28,143 bases of DNA from Xylaria sp. FL1777 (GCA_022578965.1 MU400881.1:1-28143); one strand, 5' to 3'; counted from the stretch's first letter, positions 8,696-21,880 are shown. Program-made: numbers and translations. The notes: a model not told the origin generated them from the letters alone.

Positions 8696-11600
8696 TAGTT
8701 TTAGTAAAAAAATATAAAAAATAAAATAAATTTATATATTTTTTAATAATAATAATTTATAGTTAATAAGTAAAATAACTTTTTTAATTTTAAAAAAGCT
8801 AAGTTTTTTAAATTTTAATTTATTGCTTAGTTATTTTATTTTAATTTAAAGAATATTAATGTTTATATTTTGTTTTTATTATAGCAAATAAACTTTGTTT
8901 TTTTTTTAAAGATTAGTTTTTTAGTTTGCTTTTTATTATAATATATTAATATTTGTTATTATAAAAACTAAAAGCATAATTATAGTTTAATTTATAGCGT
9001 TTTAATTTTTATTATAATAGTTTTTACTTAAAGTGCTATAGTTAAAATAACAAGTGCTTTTATTAATGTTTTTTTTTGTTTTTTAATAGTTATTTACTAT
9101 TTATAAACAGCTTTATATAAAAATATATTTATATTTTTGTTTATTAATATATTATATAAAATTTATATTATTAATAATAGTTTTACTTAATTATTTTATT
9201 AGTAATTAATATAACTTTATAAGTATTGTTTTAATATTTAGTTTAGTTTTTTTGTTTATTTATTAGTTTATAAGTAATAAGTAATTAAAAACTTTAGTTT
9301 AATATTAATAAGTTTAAAAAAACTAGTTTTAAACTTAAAAGTAAACAATTTATTTTAGTTTAAAACAATTTTTTTTAATAGCTTATATTTATTTAAGTAT
9401 TAATATATAAAAGCATATATAAGTTATTTAGCTGTTATATTTTCTTTAAATAATAAAAAGTAAACATACTTAGTAAATTTATTAATAATAATTTATATTT
9501 TATTATATTGTACTTTTATAACTAAATTAATTAATAAAAGTAATGCTATAATAAAATCTTAAGTAAAAGTATACTATGCTTATTTAAATATTTATATAAG
9601 TTATAATAGTTTATAAAGCTTATATTAAGCTATTTTAGCTTTATTATAAATATTATATTTTTTTATAATAAATTTAACTATATTTAATAGTTTTAAAAAA
9701 TTGTATTTTTTTTGTAGTTATTTAACTATTTTTATTACTTTTTAGTGTTTATATAATAAGTATTTATAAAACTTTTTAATAAATTTGTTTTATAAAGATT
9801 TTAATAAATAAACTTTATGTTTATATATTAGCTTATTATTTTTTAATTTTTTATGTTTTTATAGCTTTGCTAATTTTTTTAAGTTATAAGCTTATTATAG
9901 CTATATATTTATAAAGTTTTTAAATATAACTTTAACTTTTAAGCTTTTATTTTTTTAAAAATATAATACTTAAATGTTTTTTTTTAAAACTTTAAATTTT
10001 TTTTAACTTTATTAACTAAGTATGTTTACTTAAATATTTTTTTTTTTAATATAACATATTTTAAAGTTAAACTTAAAAAAAAAACTATTTAATTTTTATG
10101 TTGTTTAATAATTTTTTATATAGTTATAAATTTTGTTAAGTTTTAATAATTTAAATAAATTTTAATTAGTTTTATAGTTTTTATAAAAAATAGTTTTTAT
10201 TTTTTAAGTGTTATAATAATTATAAATAGTTTTTTATTATATATAAAGTATTATAGTGCTATATTTTATAATGCTTTAAAGTAATAAGCTATTAAGTGTT
10301 ATTTTTTATTGTTTTTTAGTTGTTTTAAAACTTTTATAATTATATTATTTAAAGTATTTATTTTTAGCTTTTTTTTTTTTATAAATTAAGTAGTTTAACT
10401 ATAAAATTAAAAATAACTTTTAGTTTTAGTTCTTTAAAAGCTTTTTAAGCTTTTTTTAAAATTAAGAAAAACTTTTTTTTGTATTTCTTTTTTATATATT
10501 TTATAAAATAAAACGCTATTTTTTTAAAGTTTTAAATTAATATTTAAACATAGTTTAAAAATTTTAATGCTTGTTATATATTTATAATAATAACTAAGTT
10601 AAATATTTTCTAGTTTTATATTATATTAATTTTTAATTATTAAATTTATATTTGTTTTAAAGTAATTATAAATTTTAAAAAGTTAATTTTTTATATATGT
10701 TATATATATTTTTTTATATTAAGTTATAATTTTGCTTGTTTAAATGTTTTTAATACTTAAGTTATATGTTTTTTATATTTTTTTAATGTTTTAAAATAAA
10801 TTAAAATATTATTTAAATAAATAAATATAAACTTATTTAAAAACTTCTGTAAAATCGTTATTATTATATATTAAAAGCTAGCTAATATATTTTATAGTTT
10901 TTATAGCATAATTATATATTTATATAGTTTATATATTATTTATATAGCAGTTTTTTATTTTATTTTTTTTGCTATTTTAATAGTATAATATTTATTTAAA
11001 ATATTAATTATTATAAATTATTTTGCTTAGCTAATATTTTTTTTTATAATTACTAATAGAATAAAAGAATATTTATTTGCAATAATAATTACGTTTAATA
11101 GTTAATAATTAATTATTATTTATTATATTAGTTTTTTTTTTTATTAATTAGTTGTTTTTTATTTTTTATTTTAAGTACTAGTATTATAAAATATTTAGCA
11201 AATAACTAAAACTTTTTTAGAAATCTTTTTGCTAAATTTTTTTAAATGTATTTTTATAAAGCGTTTGTTTTGTTTAAGCTTATATAGTATATTTAATAAA
11301 GCTTTAGTTAACATTTTTTTTTTAATAAAAATATAATAGTTTTATAAGCTATGTTTAAAAAGTTTTTTTTTTTTTTTTTTAAATAGTTTATAAAATTTAT
11401 AATATACTTTTAGTATTTTGTTTAAAATTTTTTTTGCAATTTTTCTAATTTTTTTGCTTTGTTTTTTATTTTTTTAATTAATAGTTTTTGCTGTTTATTA
11501 AATTAAAAAGTTGCTAATTTTTAGCTATAATATTTCTAAAATAATATTATAATTAAATATATTAATAATATTTAATATAATTTATTTTTTATATTTTTAT

Positions 11601-13326
11601 ATAAATATATTAAAAAGTTTAGTTTTTTTAAATAAATAATTATTATTATAGCTAAAAGTACTTTTATTAAATTTTTTAATTTTTTAAAATCTTTGCTTAT
11701 ATTTTTAAAGAATTTTATTTTGTTTTATTATTTTAAATAAAATTATATTAGCTTATATTTTTAAGTTAATTAAAATATTATATTTTTTTTTAATATATAA
11801 ATTTAACTTTAAATTAGTTTTTTTAGTTATTATATTAAACTTTATATAAAGCTTTAGTTTTTTTAGCTATTTATTGCTTATTTAGCAAGTATTTATTTTG
11901 TTTTTTGATTTTTTTTTATAAAATGTTTAAATGTTTATTTTATTTAATATTTTAAATATTATTATATTTTATTTTGTTTTTGCTTTTAGTTAAGCTTTAA
12001 ATTATAGTTTTTAAGCTTTTTTGCTTTTAATAACTATTTTTTAGTATAATTATACTTTAATTAGCTAATAATATTTATAAAGGTTATTTTTATACTTTTT
12101 TAAAACAATATTATAAATATAATTAAAAAATTTTTTAAATGTTGCAAATTTTTATAAATTTTTATAGTAAACTAAAGTTATAACTAACTATTTTACTTTA
12201 TAAAAGTTTTTTATTTTTATTTTTATAATTTGTTTAAAAAACTAATTGTTTTTTAGTTTATTAAATAAATATTAATAGTAATAATATATTATATAGTAAT
12301 TTTATAATACTTTATTATGTTTTAAATTTTTTAAACATAAAATATTATTATTGTTTTTTATTATAGTTTTATTATAATAATAACTTTTAGTAATTAGTTA
12401 AATTACTAGCTTTAGTTTTTAAAATATATTAGTTTTTATATTAACTATTAATGCTTTTTTGTTTTATTATATTTAAAGCAATTTAACTTATAAAAATACT
12501 TCGTTTAATTTTATTAGTTTTTTTTTATAGTATTTTTTATAACTTTTAATTTTATTTATTTTTACTTTAAAGTTTTATAAGTTTTATTTTTTAAAGTTTA
12601 TTTAGCAATTAAATATTTTAATAGTTTATTGTTAGTTTAATAACTATACTATTTATAGTTATAGTTTTATTTTTTTAAATAAAACTTTTTTTTAACTTAT
12701 ATTTTAAGCTTTAATAGTTTAAAGTTTTTATAGTTTTATAAGTTTGCTAGTTATATTAATTTACTACTTTTTATTGTTTGCTACTTTTAGTTAAATTATT
12801 TTTTTAAGTTATATATTAAATAACTTTAATTGTTTATATAATAAATATATTTTTTTGCAATTTATTTTAATAATTATAAAGCTTTTAAATAATATTTATA
12901 TGTTTATTTATTTTAACTTATATAAATAAAGCATTTAACTTTATTTAATATAGCATTTTTATTTTAATTTAAAATAGCAACTTTATATTTTTGCTTTAAA
13001 AACGTATTTTTTAAATTGCTTTATTGTTTTTTATTATTTTAAACTTTTATAATTTATACTTTTTTTTTAAGTTAAAAAATCTTTTCTTTTTTGTAGTTTT
13101 TTTTTCTGTTTTTTTTTTTTAAATTACTATTATTTTTAAACGTGTTTTTTTTTATAGTTATAACATTTAACTTTAAATATATTTTAGGGTTATTATTTTT
13201 AAACTTTATTAATTTGTTTAGATTTTTATTTAATACTTTTTTAAGTATTTTTTTTTTGTTTTTTTTAGTTCTTTTAGTTTTAAAGTACTAATTAAATAAT
13301 TATTAATTAATTATAATAGCTATATT
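8696..13326 (-). pseudogene. Retrotransposon interior (former pol region), fully decayed
   Basis: This 4.6-kb stretch is strikingly T-rich on the plus strand, so A-rich on the element strand, as expected for a retroelement coding strand stripped of C and G. From position it should have encoded the polyprotein (protease, reverse transcriptase, RNase H, integrase). No catalytic motif can be read. The part right of about 12170 aligns with the reverse complement of 27586-28143 and neighbouring sequence in the second copy. No nested insertion, RNA gene or regulatory site is recognised here. Confidence 0.6.
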
Positions 13327-13762
13327 AAAAATTAATACAAACATATAAAAAATTAATACAAACATATAATGCTTATAAGCACATAACGAATAATTTTCTA
13401 ACTACTGGTTATACTGCAACCTAAAACATATTCTTTGGAAGCTAATTGCAAGAAAAATCCAGAAATGTAAACAGTTTGTTTATACAACTAACAGTCGCTA
13501 AAATATTTACAGTTGAAGAAAATATGCTAATAAACCGAAAAGTGACTTTCTATATAAGCATAAAACATAAATATCTCTACAACTATAAGTTGTACGAACA
13601 AACCGTTTGCATTTCTAGATTCTTTTTGCAATTAGCTTTTTAATAACTCCGGTTGCATTGTAGTGCAATAAGTAGTTGTAAAGTTATTTAAAAAACAAGT
13701 TTATTATGTGTTTATAAAGCCATATATTTGTATTAATTTTTCATGTGTTTATATTAATTCCT
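13327..13762. mobile_element. hAT-like foldback MITE (436 bp) with 8-bp target duplication
   Basis: An island of little-mutated sequence flanked exactly by GCTATATT (13319-13326 and 13763-13770). The inverted copy of the host retrotransposon has a single GCTATATT at the same place (complement at 26986-26993), proving the insertion and its ends. The ends pair as AAAAATTAATACAAAC (left) and AGGAATTAATATAAAC (right, other strand); the left end is explained by G-to-A changes. The arms remain complementary to the centre near 13545, for example AGCTAATTGCAA at about 13440-13451 against its partner near 13628-13639. An 8-bp duplication is typical of the hAT superfamily (family knowledge). It has no transposase, and the 65-codon frame inside it is incidental. 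Confidence 0.9.
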
Positions 13763-14950
13763 GCTATATTAATATACATATTAATTTTTGCTAGTTTATT
13801 TATTTTATATAGTTTGTTTTAACCTTAAGTTTTAAGTTTATTATAAAATAAATAAAACAATATAAGCTTAAGCAATTTTAAGATTATTATTAACTGTTTA
13901 AATTTTATAATATAATTTATTATTACTTTTATTTGTTTTAAGCAATAAAATGCTTTTTTTGCATGTTTTATTTTTTAAGTATTTTTAAATAATGCTTTTA
14001 TTTAATTTTTAAACTTAACATAATTTTTAAAAAAAAATTTTGTTTTTAGCTTAAAATTAATTAATTTGTTAGCTTTTAAAAAATTCTTTAAAATAAATTA
14101 AAACTATTTTAGTACTTTTTTTAATAAAAATTATAAAATAATTATTACTTTTTAATTTTTTTTTATAATAATAGTTAAGTATTATTTTAAATAAAGTTTA
14201 ACATAAATTAAAAAAGCTTTTATATTTATAAATTTATTATAAAGCTTTAAAGCAATTAATATAAAACTTTTAATGTTTAGCATTTTTAATATTATAAATA
14301 ATTTTAATAGTAAAAGTAGCAATAATAATAAAAAGTTAAGTTTTTTATTTTATATTATTATTTTAAATATAGCAATAATAAAAATAAGCATTAAGTTTAC
14401 TAATAGTAATATAAATATTAGTTATAATATAATTACTTATTTAAAACTTTAATTTATTATTATAGTAATAATTATTATTACTGCTTTAATTATTATAGCT
14501 AATATTTATGTTAGTTTAAAAGTTATAATATTTAATATTTAAGCTGCTTTTTAAATTAAAACAACTAGTTTGCTTTATAGCACTAGTATTAATATTAACT
14601 TTTTTTTATTATTATTGCTTAACTTTTTTTTTTTTGCTATTGCTTTTTTTTTAATAAAAGTAGCTAATAAAAGTGCTAAAGTTTGTTGTTTTAATATGTT
14701 ATTAATTTTAAAAATCTTTAAAATCTTTAAACTTAATTTTTAACTTTTTATTTTTAGTAATATAACTTAGATTTAGTTTATTAATTATTAAGTAAAGTTT
14801 ACTTATATAATATTATTTAATATTTTTATTTTTTAAATATTTTTTTAATATATTTTTAAAAATTTATTTTATAAACTATTTATTATTTAACTTTTTATAT
14901 TAATATTTATTTTTATATGCTAAGTTTTATTAATTAAAAAGCTATTAAAC
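13763..14950 (-). pseudogene. Retrotransposon interior, 5' part (former gag region)
   Basis: Decayed sequence that should hold the leader and gag on the minus strand. It matches the reverse complement of 25806-26985 in the plus-strand copy closely enough to align without large gaps. The bases next to the 5' LTR read, on the minus strand, GTTTAATAGC, a probable mutated primer-binding site. No frame or zinc-knuckle motif was readable. Confidence 0.6.
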
Positions 14951-15427
14951 TATTATAAACTTATTATATATTAATATAATAAGTTTACTTTTAAAGTTTT
15001 AATTTGCAAGTAATAATAGGATTTTTAGCAGTAATTCGTTAAAAAAGTTTTTAAAGTACTTTTATTACTATGCATTAATAAAAGTTTTAAAAAATTAAAA
15101 ATAATAAATATATTAATGCTTAGTAATTATAAAAAATTAATAGCTAAAGAACTAAAACTAAGTAAATAACTAAATATAAAAAGTGCATAATTATATAAAT
15201 AAAAAAAACAGTAAAAAAGTTTTATAAACGTTGCTTGCTTTAATAAATTTAACGCTATATTATTTTAAGTTTAAAACTTAATAAACTTATTACTTAAGTT
15301 TATTAAGTTTATACATTAAACCTTTATAGTAGTTTAAATATATATTTTTTAATAAATAGAACTTTTTTTACGCGTGCTTTTTTTATATATAGCTTTTTAA
15401 CTAGCTTAGTTAGCATATTATATAACA
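14951..15427 (-). repeat. 5' LTR of the retrotransposon (477 bp)
   Basis: It aligns with the 3' LTR at 6811-7325 and with 25289-25805. On the minus strand it begins TGTTATATAATATGC at 15427 and runs to 14951. It carries one 38-bp unit where the other two LTRs carry two. A TATA-like box lies at 15381-15390 (minus strand), consistent with U3 promoter position. ACTAT follows at 15428-15432 as the target duplication. The two LTRs of this element differ at many C/T and G/A positions, as expected when RIP hits both. Confidence 0.88.
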
Positions 15428-16772
15428 ACTATATGCTTGCTTTTTTAGCAATTTTTAGCATATAAAAAACTTAAAGTTTAAAAAAATTAACAGTATTAAA
15501 AATTAGCGTTAATAATTATAATTATATATTTAGTTTTAAAATTATTACTTATAAATTATATAGCATTAATGTTAACTTTTAAAAACTTCTTAAAATATTT
15601 AATTTTATAAAAATAATAAAGTAAGCTTTTTTAAACGCAATAAAAAACTTAAGCTTAATAATATAATTAATATATAACTTAATAAATTTGCTAATTTAAT
15701 AACTATATATTTACTTTAATAAATTATAAAGCTTAATATTAAGTAGCTAAATTAAATATAACAAATAAAAAAGCAAAATAATAGTTATAATGTTTTATTT
15801 TTTATAAAACTTTTTAAACTTAGCTAATATATAACTTTTATGCTAGTTTAGCACTAATAATTAATATACGCTTATTTATAATTGCTAAATATATTTTTTA
15901 AAATATTTTATTTATTTTAATTTTATATTATTGTTTATTTATTTATTAAAACTAGTATTAAGTATTTAATTTATTAAAAAATTAATGTTTTTGTACTAAT
16001 GCTAAAAATAAAAAGCGCTTTAAAAAATAAAATATAAAAAAATAAATAAACCGTATAAATTAATTCAACAAATTACTATTAATTATTTTTTATTACTAAA
16101 CTATACTATTTTATGCTTTTTATATTAATTAGCATATATAATAATTATATATAAGCAAATTTAGCTTATTATAAACTTAGTTTTATTAAAGTTTTAAATA
16201 TTATTATTATAAATACTATATTGCGTTTTTATATATATATAACGCTTAAACTACGCGTTAATAATATTTAAATTTTTATATAAAGCTTTTTAATAATTGT
16301 AAGCATACATAAACTATGCTTTAAGCTTTTTATAGCAATTAATAAAGTTATAAGCTTAATGCTTATTAATTAGCAGCATGTTATGCAAATTAAATAGTAA
16401 ATCTGCTATACTTTTAATAGTAGCATAAGCAAAAAAATATTTTTGCTTATTTAAATTAATAATATATTTAAAAAAAACATTTTTTTTAATTAAATTATGT
16501 TTATATATATTAATACAAGTATTATTTTATATAGTGCAGCTGTTTATTTTAGCACGTATAGTTAATTAAAGCACGTTATAAATTTTATAAGCGTATTAAA
16601 TGCTAATTTTTTTAAACGATTAAATAGCTTAAATAGCTAAAATAATTTAAGCTTTTTTAGTTCTTGTAAACATTGTTTTAAAAAGAAATTATTATGCAAT
16701 AAAACTAAAATAACGCATTAATAAAAAAAGTGCACTGCTTGCTTAAATGCGCTGCTTGCTTATAAACCACAT
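15428..16772. mobile_element. T2b: right fragment of second T2 transposon copy
   Basis: This continues T2 from the duplicated ACTAT and aligns with about 3973-5317 of T2a over its full length. With the left fragment (6291-6810) it totals 1860 bp once the retrotransposon and one ACTAT are removed. The right terminal repeat is the best preserved of the four (AAACCACAT at the tip, followed by TA at 16773-16774). It shows the doubled unit AAGCAAGCAGYGCAYTT most clearly, on the minus strand. No transposase frame is readable. Confidence 0.88.
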
Positions 16773-16774
16773 TA

Positions 16775-16929
16775 ATTATTATATAAAAAATAAAAGTAAT
16801 TATATAAATACTTAAATATTTATATAATTACTTTTATATAAAAAAAAACTATATATTTAAGTATTTATATAACTTTTATATAAAAAAAAATTTTTTTAAA
16901 TAATTCTTTAATATAGAAAGCTATTTAAT
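16775..16929. repeat. AT-rich tandem array (right part) and linker
   Basis: Continuation of the array seen at 6025-6290: ATTATTATATAAAAAATAAA, then AAGTAATTATATAAATACTT and AACTATATATTTAAGTATTT. After about 16890 the words lose their regularity. No gene. Confidence 0.7.
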
Positions 16930-17029
16930 AAAATAATTATATAAAATATAAATATATAATATAAATATATAATGTTAAATATAAATATATTATATATTAT
17001 ATTATATATTATATTATATATATATTATA
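16930..17029. repeat. Pure AT microsatellite next to T3
   Basis: About 100 bp with hardly any G or C, made of repeats of ATATAAATAT and then TATATTATAT. It ends in the TA (17028-17029) that flanks the T3 terminal repeat. Such a run is a rich source of TA targets, which may be why T3 lies here. Confidence 0.75.
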
Positions 17030-17136
17030 TTACTTAGGTTAATAGCTTATTAGCTATACTAGTTTTTATTTTTTATATATATAAGTAAAAACTATGTTTT
17101 TAGGTTAAAAGCGAGCTATAAGCAGCTTACTTTTTT

Positions 17137-19200
17137 TTTAATAACTAAGTAAAAACATTTTATATTTACTTTTAGGTTGCACTAGTTCTGCTATAATTTT
17201 ATTAAGTGCTTTGCTTTTTATTTTTTTGCTTTTAGGTTGTTTATTTACTTGTATTATGCTATTAATTAAGTGTGTGTACTTTTATATAGTTATTTTGTAG
17301 TTTTTTTTCCTTGTATTTTTTTTGCTTTATAGTTTACTTGTTTTAGTATTGCTGTTTGCTTTGTGCTGCTTGCAGCAGTTTTTTTAGTTTTAACATTTAT
17401 TTAGCTAAATGTACTGCTTTTTTTTTTTAGTTTTTTTTTAAACTTTTTTTTTTGTATTACTAATATATTATAGTTTGCTTGCTTTAGTATTACTACTAGC
17501 TTTTTATTATATTAGCTTTTTTATAACTAAGTTATAATTAAGTTATAAGCAAAGTTAATTGTTTATTATTTTTTAGTTTGCTATTTATATATTTATTTTT
17601 TAAGCTATTTTTATGCTTTTTATAATAAGCTTACTAAGTAAGCATAGCTTATAAATAGTTTATATATTTAGCAGTATAAAGTAGCAATAAGTAGTAAGCT
17701 ATTTTATTTAGCTATTTATATTAATTTTTTTCTTTTTTTAACTATTAACTTTATTACTTTTATTATTATTATTATTATATGTTTAGTTTATGCTTGCTTT
17801 AATATATTAAAGTGCTTAATTTATAATATAATTAGTTATTAATACGTTATAGTTATATAAAAATTTATTTTATTATAGCTGCTATACTTTTTGCAGTATA
17901 TATTTATAACTAGCTTAGCGTAAATATATATGCTAATTAATATTAAGCTTATATATTTAAGGTTATAAGTTATTTTACTGCAGTTTTTACTAGTTATTTA
18001 ATTTATAGTATTAAATAAAATAGCTAATAGTTTGCTATTATATAGTTTAAGTTTTTATAACTGCTTATTGTTATGCTTTTTTGCTATAACGCTAATTTTT
18101 AAAATAAAAGTAAATGCTTTAGTGCTTTATGCTAAAGTATTACTAATAGCTTTAAAATTTATATTTATTAAGCATGCTAAAATGTTTAAGCTATGCTATT
18201 ATTATATTATTTCTATTATAATAATATATTATGCATTTTTTATTGCTGTTTTTTTATGTTAACTATATAAAAATATTAATAACTTTTATGCTTATAATAT
18301 TATTAGTAAGTTTATTAAATGCTTATAATACAAAAAAAGCAAAGTAAGCGCTAAAAGTAATAATTATAGTTTTATAAGTATTTTTAACTATATTAATATT
18401 TAAACATTTTTAAGTTTTATTTTATGCTTGTTTTAATTATTAAAGTTCTTTTAATTTTAAGTATTACTAACAATTTTTTAGCTTAAAAAAGTTAATAAAA
18501 AACTTTAATTATTTATTAAAGCTTATATAGCTGCATGTTATTTTTATAGTAATAGAAATATTTAAGCTGCACTTATAGCTAATATATAACTTTAAGTTGC
18601 AATTAAAAAAGCAAAAAAAGCTGCAATAAGTAAAAAAGCTAGAAGTTTTATATAAATAAGCCGGTTAAAAAGTATTTATATAACCTTTAAAAGTTAGCAT
18701 TATTATATATTTAATAGCTAGAAGTTTTAGTAAAATTTTAATATTTAATGCTTAATAAAATTGCTTAATTGCTTTGCTTTTTTATAATGTATACTTTTTA
18801 ACTTTTATAGTTTTATATTTATAATTTTATGTTGTTATCTTTAGTACTTTATTATATTATGCTTTACTTTAAAGTTTATAAACGTAAACTTATAATAAGC
18901 AGCTTTTTTAAAACTATAAGTAGTAAATAGCTTTATAATAAATGTTTTAGCTTTTGCTCCGTAGTTATAGTAAACTTTTTTTAGCTTAAAAAAAAGCTAA
19001 TATTAATGCTTAGCTATTTTTGCTTTATATTTAAAAGCCTTTATTTTTGTGTTTTTATAGCTGCTTATAACTTAATTAGTTTTTTAGCTACGTTATAATA
19101 GCTAAGCTTTTTTATATTTAGAACTTATTTAGTTATTTTATGTGCTTTTTTTAGGTTATATAATAACTAATAGCCTAGTTAAAAATTTGTTTGCTTTTTT
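17137..19200 (-). pseudogene. Decayed left gene of T3
   Basis: On the minus strand this region is A-rich and lysine-codon rich. Near its end one frame is free of stops for about 48 codons (about 17282 to 17137), closing with MFLLSY and TAA just inside the left terminal repeat. Upstream in the same frame, about 30 codons separate it from the next stop, TAA, which could derive from a Gln codon. The start and full extent are not definable; 19200 is approximate, where the AT-rich centre begins. No domain was recognised. A basic, lysine-rich C-terminus would suit a DNA-binding protein, but that is speculation. Confidence 0.4.
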
Positions 19201-19249
19201 AGTATGCTATAAGTGTATTATATTATATATTATATTAGCTTCTTTTAAT

Positions 19250-20040
19250 TTAAGAAAATAAAATTTATATGTAAATTTTTTATATAATTTTTTTTTTGTT
19301 TTTTTTTAATATCTTTTAGCATTTTTTTTTATATAATACTTAAAGCTTTTATATTTATAAGCCTTAAATGCTTTAATTATAAAATTTAAAGCAATAAATA
19401 TTATATATACTAAAATATTTAAGCTTTATTTTTTTTTAGCTAATATTATTTTAGCTATTATATAATATAGCTTTAAATAATTAAAATTTTAAATAATAAT
19501 AAATATAAAACTTATTATATAATATATTTAAGCTTAATAATTTTTTTTGTTTTTAGTTTTATTTTAAATTATTTTAATTAATTTTAATTTAAATAATACT
19601 TTTTTATTTATTTACTTGTTTTTAAATTTATAAAATTTATAATTAATGTTTAAATATAGCTTTAATTTAAATAATTATATAAATATAATAATTATAATAT
19701 ATTATTAAATTAATTATATATAAAAAAATATGCAAAATATATAAAAAAAACTTAAATTAATTAAAAAAAGCAAATAAAATATTATATAATAGCTATTTTT
19801 AGGTTTTAAAATTTAAATTAACTTATAAAAATTAATATATTACTAAATAAATAATTAGTTTTTATATAAAAGTTTAAAGCGCTTATATAAATATAATTTT
19901 ATTAATATATTTATATTTTTAATTTAGTTATATAAATCAATATAAGCTTAAAAATCTTATTTATTTATATAAAAATTTTAAATAAAAAAAAACATATAAA
20001 TTTAAACTTTTATATAATTATATATTAAGCTTAAATATAA
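19250..20040. other. AT-rich centre of T3
   Basis: About 800 bp with very little G or C and no asymmetry favouring either strand. It would be the shared upstream region of the two outward genes of T3. Nothing more specific, such as a palindromic operator or promoter, could be supported. Confidence 0.45.
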
Positions 20041-20059
20041 TATTTATTTTGGGCTTTTT

Positions 20060-21880
20060 TTGCTTTTCTTTATAACTGGCTAGATTTACAAGAATACTTG
20101 CGTAGCTTTAAAAACTAGACTTATGAAAACCTGCTATATATAAAACAAACTTGTACAAATAACAGCTAAAAAAAAATAAAAGTAGAAATAAAAAAAGCAA
20201 AAAACTATAACGCAACTTTTTTAACGCAAAACTAGCTATAACTAACTAATAATATAAACTTAAACTAGCAGTAGCTAGTAATAAGCTTAATATTAAACTT
20301 GTAATGCTATATAAACAAGCTAAATAAAGCAATAGTAAATACTAAAATCTTTTTTAAAGAAAACTTAAATAAGCAAACTATTTGTAGCGCTTGCTAAGTT
20401 ATTAAAAAGCTATTAAAAACGTACTACTTTTAATAAATAAGCAAGCAACTATAAGCAAACAGCAGTAATAAAAGTAATAAACGTACTATTTAAAACTTAT
20501 TATAAGTATTATTAATAAAGCAAAAAAAGCTTGCTGCAGAAATAAAATTACTACATGCATAAATTTAGCAATTTAAAAATTACATAAGCAAGTAAACTAA
20601 AGTTATTAACTTTTTTTACTAATAGTTTGCATTTTATGCAAACGTGCTATAAATAAACAGCAGTAAAAAATTTTTATGCGTTGTTTTGCTAATTTACTTT
20701 AAAGCTGTTATAGCAACGCATTTTAACTAAGCTATTAGTATAACTTTTGCTAGCTATAAAACTAAAATAAAAACAAAGTTAATTGTAATATAAAAGCTTA
20801 ACTAAGCAATAAAAGCAAATATAGTTTAAGTAATATATAAACTATTAAATAATAACTAAAAAGTTATTTTTAACAAGCAAAAAATTTAAACCTAAATGTT
20901 AGCAAATATATTATAAGCTTATTAAACGTTTAACAAAAAATTAAAAGTGCATTTTTAATTATACTAGCTAGTAGTTTTAAGCTTGTTAATTAAGCAAATA
21001 CTAAAAATGAAAAAAAAAAAATGCTAGCTTAACTTAAGCTAGCTAATTAAAAGCTAAAAATTAAAAAGCTGTTTTTTTTACTTTGTTTATTATAGCATAA
21101 GCAAAAAACATATTTAATATATATTAAGGTTATAATTGTAAAAAATGCAAATATAGCATACATTAATAAACTTTTTTAAAATTACTGCTACTTTTAAATA
21201 GCTTTTTACTTTATAAATATAGTAATAACTTAATGCTATAACTACTAAAAATAGGGCTATTAAACTAACGTATGCAAAAATAAGCAAAAATATAGCTAAT
21301 GCAGATTTTTAAAACACGCTAAAAATAAAGCAGACTTATGCTTTATATAAACCAAAAAAAAAACAGTTATATGCTTTTTTTATTAAAGCAACTATTTAGC
21401 TTAAGCAATAAAATGCCTAAAAGCTATTTAGGCGTGCAAGCTAGCTAAAAACGCTTTTATTTACTATTTTATGCAGTTTGTAATAAAGCTAATTTAAAGC
21501 TAACTATATACTATTGCTACTATAAAAATGCTACGTAAGCAAAAAGCTAATAATTTAGCAAGCAAAAATACTATTTGCTTGAAAAGTTATTTACTAGAAA
21601 AAACTGCGCTAGCAACTACGCAAAAAATAAGATTATGAATTATTGCTAATATGCTAAAGCTTTAAAACTAGCCCGAAAAAAACCTGTTTAAAAACTGTTA
21701 GTAAGCAGTTTAAATAACAAAAAGCTACGCTTATATAACAAACAAAAATACAAGCAGCAAAAGCAGCAGTATTAAATAAGAATTAAGCAACATAATTTCT
21801 AAATAGTAGCACTTATGCAGTTAGCTATAAAAAAAGTATAAGTTATAGTAGCAAGCAGTTAGCAAAAATGTTTTTATCTA
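20060..21880 (+). pseudogene. Decayed right gene of T3
   Basis: The plus strand is A-rich with frequent AGC, GCA and AAC, unlike surrounding DNA. From about 20341 to 20700 one frame reads sensibly between isolated TAA or TAG codons that could be mutated CAA or CAG. It includes the peptide KLAAEIKLLHA (near 20527), which looks like a short coiled-coil heptad stretch. There is no obvious start, and the ends given are approximate. The 3' end would lie close to the right terminal repeat. No transposase catalytic motif was identified, and the product is unknown. Confidence 0.4.

Larger units (their letters stand above)
6811..15427 (-). mobile_element. Full-length LTR retrotransposon, minus strand, RIP-inactivated
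   Basis: An 8617-bp insertion in T2b bounded by a perfect 5-bp duplication ACTAT (6806-6810 and 15428-15432). T2a has the single-copy site (GTTAACTATATG). The LTRs are 14951-15427 (5') and 6811-7325 (3'). Removing MITE1b and the hAT-like MITE with their target duplications leaves about 7677 bp, usual for a Ty3/gypsy or Copia element. Minus orientation is supported by the TATA-like motif in the LTR, a purine-rich tract next to the 3' LTR at 7326-7345, a possible primer-binding site next to the 5' LTR, and an internal region that is T-rich on the plus strand. gag and pol must once have lain between 14950 and 7326. No reverse transcriptase or integrase motif survives that I could read, so the superfamily is unresolved. 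Confidence 0.88.

Noticed and set aside
13446..13643. 65-codon open frame on the plus strand
   Set aside because: It spans the centre of the hAT-like foldback MITE across both complementary arms. It starts from a chance ATG and no protein family is recognisable.
18032..18262. 76-codon hydrophobic open frame on the plus strand, resembling a membrane protein
   Set aside because: It lies antisense to the probable left gene of T3. The Leu/Ile/Phe/Tyr richness is what T-rich DNA gives by chance, and there is no conserved motif or start context.
18650..18675. Possible LTR fragment (AAGCCGGTTAAAA resembles the LTR patch at 25309-25317)
   Set aside because: The shared stretch is only about 12 bases and the flanking bases do not align to the LTR.
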